Assembly: GCA_002413345.1 (NCBI GenBank)
Contig: DHWU01000047.1
Location: 1-34,019 of the forward strand
Direction: 5' to 3'
DNA length: 34,019 bases
Origin: Propionibacteriaceae bacterium UBA5174
GTDB taxonomy: Bacteria; Actinomycetota; Actinomycetes; Propionibacteriales; Propionibacteriaceae
The position numbers were made by a program, and so were the translations under genes. Positions within the stretch are counted from its first letter, which is position 1. Every line of letters starts with the position of its first letter. This document shows, one piece after another, positions 22,910 through 30,116 of this stretch. The notes below the pieces were generated by a model. The model did not search any database. It was not told the origin of the DNA and saw only the letters and a program-made list of their open reading frames with translations.

Positions 22910-23827
22910 ATGAGCAACCCCGATATCGGTCCGATTCTGGAAGAGCTGGCTGCTGGGCGCATCGATCCGGCCGAAGCCGCCAAACGCATCGACGCACTGA
23001 AGTCCCAAGCTGAGGAATCGCTGGCAGAGCCAAAGCCGGTCGAACCCACCAACGAAGAGCTGGGTGAAGAACTCGACGCCGGGCGCGGTGAATATTCTCC
23101 GAATGCTCGCGAGGTGTTCGAGCCGAGCGAAGAGCCAGCCCCTAAGCCGAGTGGGCGCAAACGGGCCAACGGCACCAAAGGGGTCGACCGAATCGCGGTC
23201 CGGGCAGTGGGACGACGGGTGCGCATTGTTGGCGACTCCGCAGTGGCGACGGTCTCAGCTGAAGGCCCGCACGTGCTGCGCCGTACCGGATCGGTGCTGG
23301 AAGTCTCCAGCGACGGTGAGTTCGGCCCAAGCTTCGACGGCTTCTCGATTCTGCGACCGCCTCGCAGCTTTGACGATATCCGGGCATTGGGGCTGGGTAA
23401 GGAACTGGTGATCCGGGTCAATCCGGCGATCGCCTTGGACGTCGAAGTGACCGCCGGGCATCTGACTTGTACCGGGGTGCCCTACCTGGGCAAGGTGCGG
23501 GTGACTGCTGGTGGCGCTGAATTGCGGGGAGTCGCTGAAGCCGCTGATGTGTTGGTCCAGGCGGGGTCGGCGACCCTGGCTGGCACCATCACGACTGGAC
23601 GCTCCAGAGTGCGGGTCGAATCCGGGCAGCTCACTGTCGAACTCACCGACGCCTCAAATGTGACTGTCCGCGGCGAGGCCCAGTTGGGCAAAGTCACCTT
23701 CAGTGGTGCTCACACCGGGCAGATCGACGAAGTGGTGCTCGGCAACGGTTCGGCCCGCCTCGATGTTGCCGTGGTGATGGGCTGGGCCAATGTCGCAGCT
23801 GGCAGTGATCCGGAAGCTGACCGGTGA
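22910..23827 (+). CDS. DUF4097-like beta-repeat protein
   Basis: A 305-residue cytosolic protein. It starts with a short helical motif (IGPILEELAAGRIDPAEAAK, 6-25, continuing RIDAL), then an acidic Pro/Glu-rich linker (30-85), and from about 93 to the end regular short beta strands with Gly/Asp/Asn turns (for example VRVTAGGAELRGVAEAADVL and TFSGAHTGQIDEVVLGNGSA), the layout of DUF4097/YvlB-type beta-helix proteins. No signal peptide is present. The stop overlaps the GTG start of the DUF2089 gene (GTGA), so the two proteins are made together. Function unknown; an envelope-stress role has been suggested for relatives. Confidence 0.7.
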   Translation: MSNPDIGPILEELAAGRIDPAEAAKRIDALKSQAEESLAEPKPVEPTNEELGEELDAGRGEYSPNAREVFEPSEEPAPKPSGRKRANGTKGVDRIAVRAVGRRVRIVGDSAVATVSAEGPHVLRRTGSVLEVSSDGEFGPSFDGFSILRPPRSFDDIRALGLGKELVIRVNPAIALDVEVTAGHLTCTGVPYLGKVRVTAGGAELRGVAEAADVLVQAGSATLAGTITTGRSRVRVESGQLTVELTDASNVTVRGEAQLGKVTFSGAHTGQIDEVVLGNGSARLDVAVVMGWANVAAGSDPEADR

Positions 23828-24210
23828 ATAGCCCAATCCATCGCGCCCCAGCGGACTGCCCGGTGTGTGGTGGGGAGTTGATCACGACTCGGGTCGGCTG
23901 TCGCACCTGCGGTTCGGAGCTGGCTGGCGAGTTCGCCCATTGTGGATTCTGCGGTTTAGATGACCGGGAAACCGAATTGTTGCGGGTGTTTCTGGCGTCG
24001 CGGGGGAATCTTCGCGAAGTCGAAAAGCACCTCGGAGTTTCCTACCCGACCGCCCGGGCCCGGTTTACCGCGCTGCTGATAAAGCTTGGTTTAGCTGGCG
24101 CGGAACAGGCCGTCCCGACCATGACGCGAGAGCAGATCCTAAGTGAGGTCGCCAGCGGAGCTTTGGCCCCAGACGAGGCCGCCGAATTGTTGGCCGGGCT
24201 CGCTGACTAG
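23824..24210 (+). CDS. DUF2089 family protein (zinc ribbon plus HTH)
   Basis: A 128-residue protein with an N-terminal zinc-binding region (CPVCGG, CRTCGSE, then CGFCG at about 39-43) and a helix-turn-helix-like region LASRGNLREVEKHLGVSYPT (about 58-77), continuing ARARF. It ends in ILSEVASGALAPDEAAELL. This is the DUF2089 layout, probably a transcription regulator. The C-terminal motif matches the N-terminal motif of the upstream DUF4097-like protein, which suggests the two bind each other. GTG at 23824 overlaps the previous stop. Its own stop overlaps that of greA (convergent) by 4 bases. Confidence 0.8.
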   Translation: MNSPIHRAPADCPVCGGELITTRVGCRTCGSELAGEFAHCGFCGLDDRETELLRVFLASRGNLREVEKHLGVSYPTARARFTALLIKLGLAGAEQAVPTMTREQILSEVASGALAPDEAAELLAGLAD

Positions 24211-24707
24211 CTGTGCAGGGGTTTTACCTCGGCGATGGTGACTTCGATCACGCTGCCGCTGGGGGCGGTGTAGGTGGCAGTCTCGCCGACCTTGCACCCG
24301 ATGATTGCCGTACCCAATGGTGATTGTGGGCTGAACACCTCCAGGTCATCCGAACCGTCCAGCCCGATCAGCTCACGCGAGCCGAGCAGGAAAGTGTCGC
24401 AGTCGTCAGGATCGTCGTCGTAGTAAATGGAGACCTTGGTGCCCGGAGTGACTTCGTCGGCATCGCCGGGGGCCTCACCGACCTCGGCGTGTTCAAGCAT
24501 CGCGGTGAGCACTCGAATCCGGGCTTCCTGGTGCCCCTGTTCCTCACGGGCCGCGTGATAGCCAGCATTTTCACTTAGATCGCCTTCGTCGCGGGCAAAG
24601 GCGATCTTCGCGGTCACCAGCCGCCGTCCCTCGCCTTTGAGATAGGCGAGCTCTTCGGTGAGCCGGTCGAAAGCTTCCTGGGTCAGCCAAGTAGTGGAAT
24701 CGGTCAT
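24207..24707 (-). CDS. greA: Transcription elongation factor GreA
   Basis: Rescues backtracked RNA polymerase by stimulating transcript cleavage. The 166-residue protein has the N-terminal coiled coil (about 8-80) with the tip motif EGDLSENAGYHAA, including the acidic pair Asp43 and Glu46, and the C-terminal FKBP-like domain ending SPLGTAIIGCKVGE. ATG at 24707 begins MTDSTTWLTQEAFDRL, the family start; the frame is open further upstream but without similarity. A DUF255 gene and hlyIII follow, as in mycobacteria. The 187 bases to the next start hold promoter-like sequence only. Confidence 0.95.
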   Translation of the reverse strand: MTDSTTWLTQEAFDRLTEELAYLKGEGRRLVTAKIAFARDEGDLSENAGYHAAREEQGHQEARIRVLTAMLEHAEVGEAPGDADEVTPGTKVSIYYDDDPDDCDTFLLGSRELIGLDGSDDLEVFSPQSPLGTAIIGCKVGETATYTAPSGSVIEVTIAEVKPLHS

Positions 24708-24881
24708 AATCGACCAATTTATCTGATTACTCCGGCTACCCCGAATGCGGCACTCGGCGGATAGACAGTCGGGCAGCCCAAATGCGCCGCCGCGAGGACG
24801 AGACCAGTCGCCTGTAGGTGGCATTTTCGTCGCTTCAGGTGTTCAGGCACGTCCGACTCAGCAGGGGCGGGGTTGAAACCG

Positions 24882-24887
24882 TAAGCT
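24882..24887 (+). promoter_or_regulatory. -10 element of the DUF255 gene (leaderless start)
   Basis: TAAGCT fits TANNNT and ends 7 bases before GTG at 24895. There is no Shine-Dalgarno. Confidence 0.4.
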
Positions 24888-24894
24888 GACCGGC

Positions 24895-26958
24895 GTGAAT
24901 CGCCTTGATCAAGCCACTTCGCCCTATCTGAAGCTGCACGCCGACAATCCAATCGATTGGTGGGAATGGGGCGCCGAAGCGTTAGCCGAGGCCGCCCAGA
25001 CCAACCGTCCGATCATGCTGTCGGTGGGGTACGCGGCCTGCCACTGGTGTCACGTAATGGCGGAGGAATCATTCAGTGATCCCGAGATTGCCAAACTGGT
25101 CAACCCGAACTTCGTCGCGATCAAGGTGGACCGCGAGGAGCGTCCCGACATTGACGCGGTATTCATGTCGGCCACCCAAGCTCTCACTGGCACCGGCGGA
25201 TGGCCGATGACGGTCTTCTGCACGCCCGATGGACGCCCGTTCTTTGCCGGCACCTACTTTCCGCCGCAGCGCAGTGGTGGAATGCCAGCATTCGCCGAAG
25301 TGCTCGGAGCGATCGATCAAGCCTGGCGGGAGCGACAGGACGAAGCTGCTGCGGGCGCCCAAGCGATCACCGAGGCGTTGGCTGAGGTGTTTGTGCCCAC
25401 TGCCTCGGCCGAAACCAAGCTCGACGTCTGGAAGGTACAGGAGCGACTTTCGGCTGAGTTTGACCCGATCAACGGGGGTTTTGGGGGTGCGCCGAAGTTT
25501 CCCGCCCCGATGGTGATCGACGCTTTGTTGGTCAAGGGCGAAGCTGGCTCGCTTGATGTTGCGCAGCGCAGTCTGGACGCAATGGCCCGCGGCGGCATCT
25601 ATGACCAATTGGGTGGCGGTTTCCATCGCTATAGCGTCGACGCCGGTTGGGTGGTTCCGCACTTCGAGAAGATGCTCTACGACAATGCGCTGCTGTTGGG
25701 TACCTACTCGCGAGGCTGGCGACGCGCCGCCGACCATGATCCGTTGCTGCGCTGGCAGCGCGAGCGGGTGGTGCGTGGCATTGCAGACTGGTTGGGTCGA
25801 GAAATGCGCACCGAGTCAGGCGGTTTCGCCTCCAGTCTGGACGCCGACAGTCTGGACTCCCTCGGTCAGGCCCACGAGGGCATTTACTACTGCTGGACGC
25901 CGGAGTTGCTGACCGATGCATTGGGTGCCGAAGCTGGCGACTGGGCGGGGCAGGTGTTCCACGTCACCAACGCAGGTACCTTCGAGCACGGTCTTTCGAC
26001 TCTGCAGTTGCGCGGCAATCCGGATGCTGAGCGGCTTGCTGAGGTGAGCCAGAAACTGCTGGACGAACGGTTCAACCGCTACGCCCCGGCTCGCGATGAC
26101 AAGGTAGTGGCCGCCTGGAACGGTTGGGCGATCGATTCACTCTGCTTTGCTGCCGAGATCTTCGATCAGCAGCGGTGGCTGGACTGGGCAAAGGACGCTG
26201 CCGAATGCCTGTGGAGCGTCCACTGGGTAGACAGTCGGCTGCGGCGTACCTCGTTGGCCGGAATCGCCTCACCGGTGGGTGGGTTTGCCGAGGATTACGG
26301 CGCAGTGGCGCTTGGCTTTGCCCGCCTGGCCGGGACGCTAGGGGAGCCGATCTGGTTGGCTCGCGCTCGTACCTTGTTGGACCAGGCGTTGGAGCTGTTC
26401 GCCGCTGATGACGGTGGTTTCTACGATGCCGCTGCTGATGCTGAGCCATTGTTCGCCCGGCCGCGCGATGTGAGCGACAACCCAACTCCGTCGGGCACTT
26501 CAGCGCTAATCGCCGCTTTGCGTTTGGTGGGGTTGATGGCTGAAGTGCCGGAGTTCATCGAGCGGGCTGATGCCGCTGCGTCCACCGTGCGTGGGCGGTT
26601 GGAGGCCATGCCGCGGTTCACGGGCTCGGCTCTGATCGACGCCCTGGTGGCAGACGAATCGCGCACCGGGCTGCGTCCGGCGGTCGCGGTGGTGGTGGAG
26701 CCAGCCGGTGCGCAGTTGAGCGATTTGGCGCGGGCAACCTGGCGGATGGCTCCGGTCGGTACGGCGATCATTGCGGCCGCAGCCGGTACTGAGGGTTTTG
26801 CCCAGCACTTCGCGAACCGCCCAGAGCCGGGGGTTTATGTCTGCCGGGGCGAGACCTGTTTCGCTCCGACCAGTGATCTGAAGGAGCTTCGGGTGGCCTT
26901 GTGGAGTCGGGTCAATGCTGGCGTGGTGCAGGCCCGGCCCGCGCCGAGGTGTCACTGA
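24895..26958 (+). CDS. Thioredoxin-domain protein DUF255 (YyaL/SSP411-like)
   Basis: A 687-residue cytosolic protein with an N-terminal thioredoxin-fold domain (about 1-170) and a long alpha/alpha-barrel domain of the six-hairpin glycosidase type (about 175-600). The start NRLDQATSPYLKLHADNPID, GYAACHWCHVMAEESF with the CHWC pair at 49-52, VDREERPDID, and GTGGWPMTVF are the signature of this family; further on are GGIYDQLGGGFHRYSVDAGW, VPHFEKMLYDNALLL, and DKVVAAWNGWAI. The biochemical role is not established; a spermatogenesis-associated homologue exists in animals (SSP411). It lies in a block also seen in mycobacteria (Rv1084). It ends 22 bases before the convergent hlyIII gene. Confidence 0.92.
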   Translation: MNRLDQATSPYLKLHADNPIDWWEWGAEALAEAAQTNRPIMLSVGYAACHWCHVMAEESFSDPEIAKLVNPNFVAIKVDREERPDIDAVFMSATQALTGTGGWPMTVFCTPDGRPFFAGTYFPPQRSGGMPAFAEVLGAIDQAWRERQDEAAAGAQAITEALAEVFVPTASAETKLDVWKVQERLSAEFDPINGGFGGAPKFPAPMVIDALLVKGEAGSLDVAQRSLDAMARGGIYDQLGGGFHRYSVDAGWVVPHFEKMLYDNALLLGTYSRGWRRAADHDPLLRWQRERVVRGIADWLGREMRTESGGFASSLDADSLDSLGQAHEGIYYCWTPELLTDALGAEAGDWAGQVFHVTNAGTFEHGLSTLQLRGNPDAERLAEVSQKLLDERFNRYAPARDDKVVAAWNGWAIDSLCFAAEIFDQQRWLDWAKDAAECLWSVHWVDSRLRRTSLAGIASPVGGFAEDYGAVALGFARLAGTLGEPIWLARARTLLDQALELFAADDGGFYDAAADAEPLFARPRDVSDNPTPSGTSALIAALRLVGLMAEVPEFIERADAAASTVRGRLEAMPRFTGSALIDALVADESRTGLRPAVAVVVEPAGAQLSDLARATWRMAPVGTAIIAAAAGTEGFAQHFANRPEPGVYVCRGETCFAPTSDLKELRVALWSRVNAGVVQARPAPRCH

Positions 26959-26980
26959 GTCAGGTTGGTTTGGGTGTTGC

Positions 26981-27655
26981 TTACCCGAAGATGGCCACTG
27001 CGATCGCCGCGAAGTGGCACATTGCCGCCACCAAGGTGAGGGCGTGGAAGATCTCGTGGAAGCCGAACCACTGCGGCCATGGGTTGGGGCTTTTGCGGGC
27101 GTAGATCACGGCCCCCACCGTGTAGGCCAGGCCGCCGACCCCGATCAGGATGACAACCGCGGGACCACCGGCCACCCAAAAGGCTGGCAGCCAGCCGAGG
27201 CCAGCCCAACCGAGTAGCAGGTAACTGGCTACGTTCAGCCAGCGGGGGGCCGTTGGCCAGAACACCTGCAGGGTGACACCGACCACGGCGATTGACCAGA
27301 TCACAATCAGCAAGGTGGTGGCCGAGGCGGCGTCGAGCAGGGTGAGTGCCAACGGGGTGTAAGTGGCCGAGATGAACACGAAGATGTTGCCGTGGTCCCA
27401 GCGGCGAAAAGCCGCCTTGGCCGGCGGGCTCCAAGCCACCAAGTGGTAAGCCGCGCTGGTGCCGAAAAGCATCAGTGAGCCTGCCAGCCAGATCGCGCTG
27501 CCAACTTTTCCGGCGGTCGTGGGGGCCAGCACGATCAGCAGGATCCCGCCGATGACTACCAGGGGAGTCATGCCTAGGTGGAGCCAGCCACGTAGCTTCG
27601 GCTTGCTGGCGTCCGGGTCGCTCACGGCTGCCTGACTTAGGTCGGCAAGGGTCAT
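26981..27655 (-). CDS. Hemolysin III / PAQR-family membrane protein
   Basis: A 224-residue protein with seven hydrophobic segments from about 30 to 223. The conserved metal-site residues are visible: SAAYHLV (Ser67, His71), RRWDHGNIFVFISATYTP (Asp87, His88), and FHEIFHALTLVAAMCHFAAI near the end with the HExxHxxxxxxxxCH spacing. Relatives are called hemolysin III (B. cereus) or YqfA/TrhA; the PAQR fold suggests a metal-dependent amidase-like site, and bacterial members are linked to fatty-acid or membrane homeostasis. ATG at 27655 follows TAGGAG by 6 bases. Expression is probably controlled through the palindrome at 27679-27702. Confidence 0.9.
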   Translation of the reverse strand: MTLADLSQAAVSDPDASKPKLRGWLHLGMTPLVVIGGILLIVLAPTTAGKVGSAIWLAGSLMLFGTSAAYHLVAWSPPAKAAFRRWDHGNIFVFISATYTPLALTLLDAASATTLLIVIWSIAVVGVTLQVFWPTAPRWLNVASYLLLGWAGLGWLPAFWVAGGPAVVILIGVGGLAYTVGAVIYARKSPNPWPQWFGFHEIFHALTLVAAMCHFAAIAVAIFG

Positions 27656-27678
27656 CTTCTGCTCCTACCTACGGTGAC

Positions 27679-27702
27679 GTAACTTACTCTACCGTAAGTT
27701 AC
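27679..27702. promoter_or_regulatory. Palindromic operator overlapping the hlyIII promoter
   Basis: GTAACTTAC (27679-27687) and GTAAGTTAC (27694-27702) are perfect inverted repeats around a 6-base centre. On the minus strand the centre gives TAGAGT, a good -10 about 30 bases before the hlyIII start. A second, overlapping inverted pair TACGGT/ACCGTA (27670-27675 and 27691-27696) is interlaced with it. The shape is that of a TetR-type operator; the regulator is not in this window. Confidence 0.6.
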
Positions 27703-27766
27703 CTGGACTGCCATTTCGAGAACCTGTGGGCCGCCCCTAGTGACGGATACCGCTGGTTTGCGGAGG

Positions 27767-27772
27767 TAGGGT
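27767..27772 (+). promoter_or_regulatory. -10 element of the cis-prenyltransferase gene (leaderless start)
   Basis: TAGGGT fits TANNNT and ends 6 bases before ATG at 27779. Confidence 0.45.
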
Positions 27773-27778
27773 TGAATC

Positions 27779-28588
27779 ATGTCGTTCGAAGGTGGGATGC
27801 GCGATGCGCTCGACCGACTGCAGTCGTGGGGGTTCCTCTACCGCTACTACGAGAAGCGGGTGCTGTCGGAACTCGATCCCAAAGAGATGCCTCGCCATGT
27901 GGCGGTGTTGGCCGACGGTAATCGCCGCTGGGCCCGGACCAATGCTCCCGGCAAGCCGCTGGTGGTCGGTTACCAAGCTGGCGCGAACAAGCTGAAAGAG
28001 TTCGTCAACTGGTGTTCCGAATTAGGCATCCCTCTAGTCACACTTTGGGTGCTTTCTACCGACAATCTGCGGCGCTCTGAAGGGGTTGAGGTCGAGCCAC
28101 TGCTGGAGGTGATCAGCAGGCTAGTGGCCGATTTGGCTAGCAGCGGTGGCTATCGGGTTCAGGTGGTTGGCGATACCAGCTTGCTCCCCGACGACATGGC
28201 CGCTGACTTGCGGGCCTTCGAGGCAGCCACCGCTGAGAACACCGGCTGCCACGTCAACGTCGCTATCGCCTATGGCGGACGCCATGAGCTGCGCGATGCC
28301 GTCCGTTCGCTGCTGGCCAGTGAAGCGGCCAAGGGCAACAATCTCGACAAGTTGGCCGACAGTCTGGAAATCGACGACATCGCCGAACATCTCTACACGG
28401 CTGGACAGCCTGATCCGGATTTGATCATTCGCACCTCAGGGGAACAACGGTTGTCGGGCTTCCTGATCTGGCAGTCCGCGCATAGCGAGTTCTACTTCTG
28501 TGAAGCCTTGTGGCCCGACTTCCGCAAAGTCGACTTCGTCCGAGCCCTGCGCGCCTACTCGCAACGTGAGCGGCGCTTCGGGCGCTGA
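27779..28588 (+). CDS. uppS: Isoprenyl transferase (cis-prenyltransferase, UppS family)
   Basis: Condenses isopentenyl diphosphate onto an allylic primer in Z configuration to make polyprenyl carriers for cell-wall synthesis. In 269 residues the catalytic loop is ADGNRRWA (Asp46), followed by GANKLKEFVNWCSELGI, WVLSTDNLRRS, VNVAIAYGGRHEL, and the diphosphate-binding end DLIIRTSGEQRLSGFLIWQS with EFYFCEALWPDF. Its place next to hlyIII matches Rv1086, a short-chain Z-farnesyl diphosphate synthase, so the product length may be C15 rather than C55; that is inference. Leaderless ATG at 27779. It ends 10 bases from the convergent protease gene; a small TGCGG/CCGCA hairpin (28593-28606) spans the junction. 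Confidence 0.92.
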   Translation: MSFEGGMRDALDRLQSWGFLYRYYEKRVLSELDPKEMPRHVAVLADGNRRWARTNAPGKPLVVGYQAGANKLKEFVNWCSELGIPLVTLWVLSTDNLRRSEGVEVEPLLEVISRLVADLASSGGYRVQVVGDTSLLPDDMAADLRAFEAATAENTGCHVNVAIAYGGRHELRDAVRSLLASEAAKGNNLDKLADSLEIDDIAEHLYTAGQPDPDLIIRTSGEQRLSGFLIWQSAHSEFYFCEALWPDFRKVDFVRALRAYSQRERRFGR

Positions 28589-28598
28589 AGCCTGCGGC

Positions 28599-30044
28599 TC
28601 ACCGCACCCGGTAGCTGCCCGAAACTGCGGTGGCGTTGAGATAGCCCGCACGTTTGACAGTAACCCGGACCGAGACTTTCTTTCGGCGGTCGGCCCTAGT
28701 GAGCCGGTAGGCACTCTTAGTGGCGTGCTTGATCACCTTGCCGTTGCGCAGCCACTGGTAGCTGTAGCTGCTCGGTTTCGGCGACCAGTTGCCGGTCGAC
28801 GCCCTGACTAACCTGCCTACTCGTTTGGTGCCCGAAATCTTCGGTGAAACGCGTTTGCTGAACTTAGCTTGGGGGACAGGGCTGGTGACTGCGATGGCAC
28901 TGCTGCCGGTGTCGGCTACTGGCGTGCTGACGACTGCCTGCACGGGTTGTCCGCAAGCCAATCCCACAGCTGCGGCAGCGTTTAGGATTCCGGATCCGCA
29001 TTCCGCGCTGGCGCAACTGGTGGCAAAAGGGGTGGCTGTAGCGGTGATCAAATCGGTCAACGCGCTTACGCTCAGTGTTGGGTTCACCTGTCTCAGCAGC
29101 GCGATCGTTCCCGACACCTGTGGGGCTGACATTGAAGTGCCCGAGGCGGTGCCGACCCCGCCAGTACAAGTTATCGCCGCCCCGGCTGGGCAGGTGGAGA
29201 CCACAGTGCCAGGAGCGGCGACCGTGGCGGGGAAGGCCGTGGTGCCCAGATTGCTGAAGGCCTCCAGATCGCCTGCCTCCGTTGAAGCGGTCACTCGAAT
29301 CACATTGCTGCAGTTGGCCGGATATCGGGAAGCTGTGGTCTGACGATCGCCGCTCCAAGTATTGTCCGCAGCCACAACCACGGCTGAGCCAGCATCGACA
29401 GCGTCATTGATGGCGTTTTGGACCGCACTTGGGCAGGCGCCCTCGACATCCAGCGAGAGGTTGATCACATCGGCGGGGTTGGCATTACTGGTGGTGCCGC
29501 TCACTGAGAGACCAGCGCCCCAGCGGATTGCGGCGTCCAAGCTGGCGGTGTCGGTATTCCAGTTAGTTCCTCGGATCCGGATCGGCACGACGGTCGCGTC
29601 TGGGGCGACTCCAACCACCCCAGTGCCGTTACGAAGTGCGGCCGCAATACCGGCCACGTGAGTGCCGTGCCAAGACTTGCCGATCGAAGTTCCGTGTGGG
29701 TCGAAAATCATGCCGACGTCGGTGGGATCGGCATCCCAACCGTCACCATCAAGGGATTTGTCGGCGCCACTGACGAAGTCGTAGCCCGCGGCCACATTGC
29801 CACCCACGATTGCGGTCGACGAGCCGGTGAGGTCGGTATTGGCAGTGATGCCGGTGTCGATCACCGCAATCACCGAGCCAGCTCCGGTGGCCGTGGTCCA
29901 GGCCGCGGCAGCCTGCGATCCATACGGGGCGCTGCCGGAAACATTCCACAGGCCAGCTTCGTCGCTGGCGGTGGCTGCTGTGGCGGGGCCGATGGCAAAT
30001 ACCCAAACGCTGAATGCACAGGCGGCAACGGTCCAGGGCTTCAT
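28599..30044 (-). CDS. Secreted subtilisin-like (S8) serine protease without an I9 propeptide
   Basis: A 481-residue exported protease: signal peptide (1-24, VFAIGPATAATA), then directly the peptidase domain with catalytic Asp63 (VIAVIDTGI), His126 (SWHGTHVAGIA), oxyanion Asn228 (VVVAADN, where most relatives have AAGN) and Ser304 (GTSMSAPQVSG). A single C-terminal Ig-like repeat (about 400-481, YQWLRNGKVIKHATKSAYRL) probably binds surface or matrix. There is no LPXTG or membrane anchor. It lacks the ~100-residue N-terminal pro-domain of its two paralogues upstream, so folding must work differently. GAGGAG 5 bases before ATG at 30044 lies partly in a hairpin (CTCAGC/GCTGAG). It is 72 bases downstream of the middle protease, probably the same transcript. 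Confidence 0.9.
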   Translation of the reverse strand: MKPWTVAACAFSVWVFAIGPATAATASDEAGLWNVSGSAPYGSQAAAAWTTATGAGSVIAVIDTGITANTDLTGSSTAIVGGNVAAGYDFVSGADKSLDGDGWDADPTDVGMIFDPHGTSIGKSWHGTHVAGIAAALRNGTGVVGVAPDATVVPIRIRGTNWNTDTASLDAAIRWGAGLSVSGTTSNANPADVINLSLDVEGACPSAVQNAINDAVDAGSAVVVAADNTWSGDRQTTASRYPANCSNVIRVTASTEAGDLEAFSNLGTTAFPATVAAPGTVVSTCPAGAAITCTGGVGTASGTSMSAPQVSGTIALLRQVNPTLSVSALTDLITATATPFATSCASAECGSGILNAAAAVGLACGQPVQAVVSTPVADTGSSAIAVTSPVPQAKFSKRVSPKISGTKRVGRLVRASTGNWSPKPSSYSYQWLRNGKVIKHATKSAYRLTRADRRKKVSVRVTVKRAGYLNATAVSGSYRVR

Positions 30045-30116
30045 CAGACTCCTCAGCTGGCGGGCTGAGTCACAGTCTCACACCCACACCTGCTCGGATG
30101 CGATTCAGTCCGCGCC

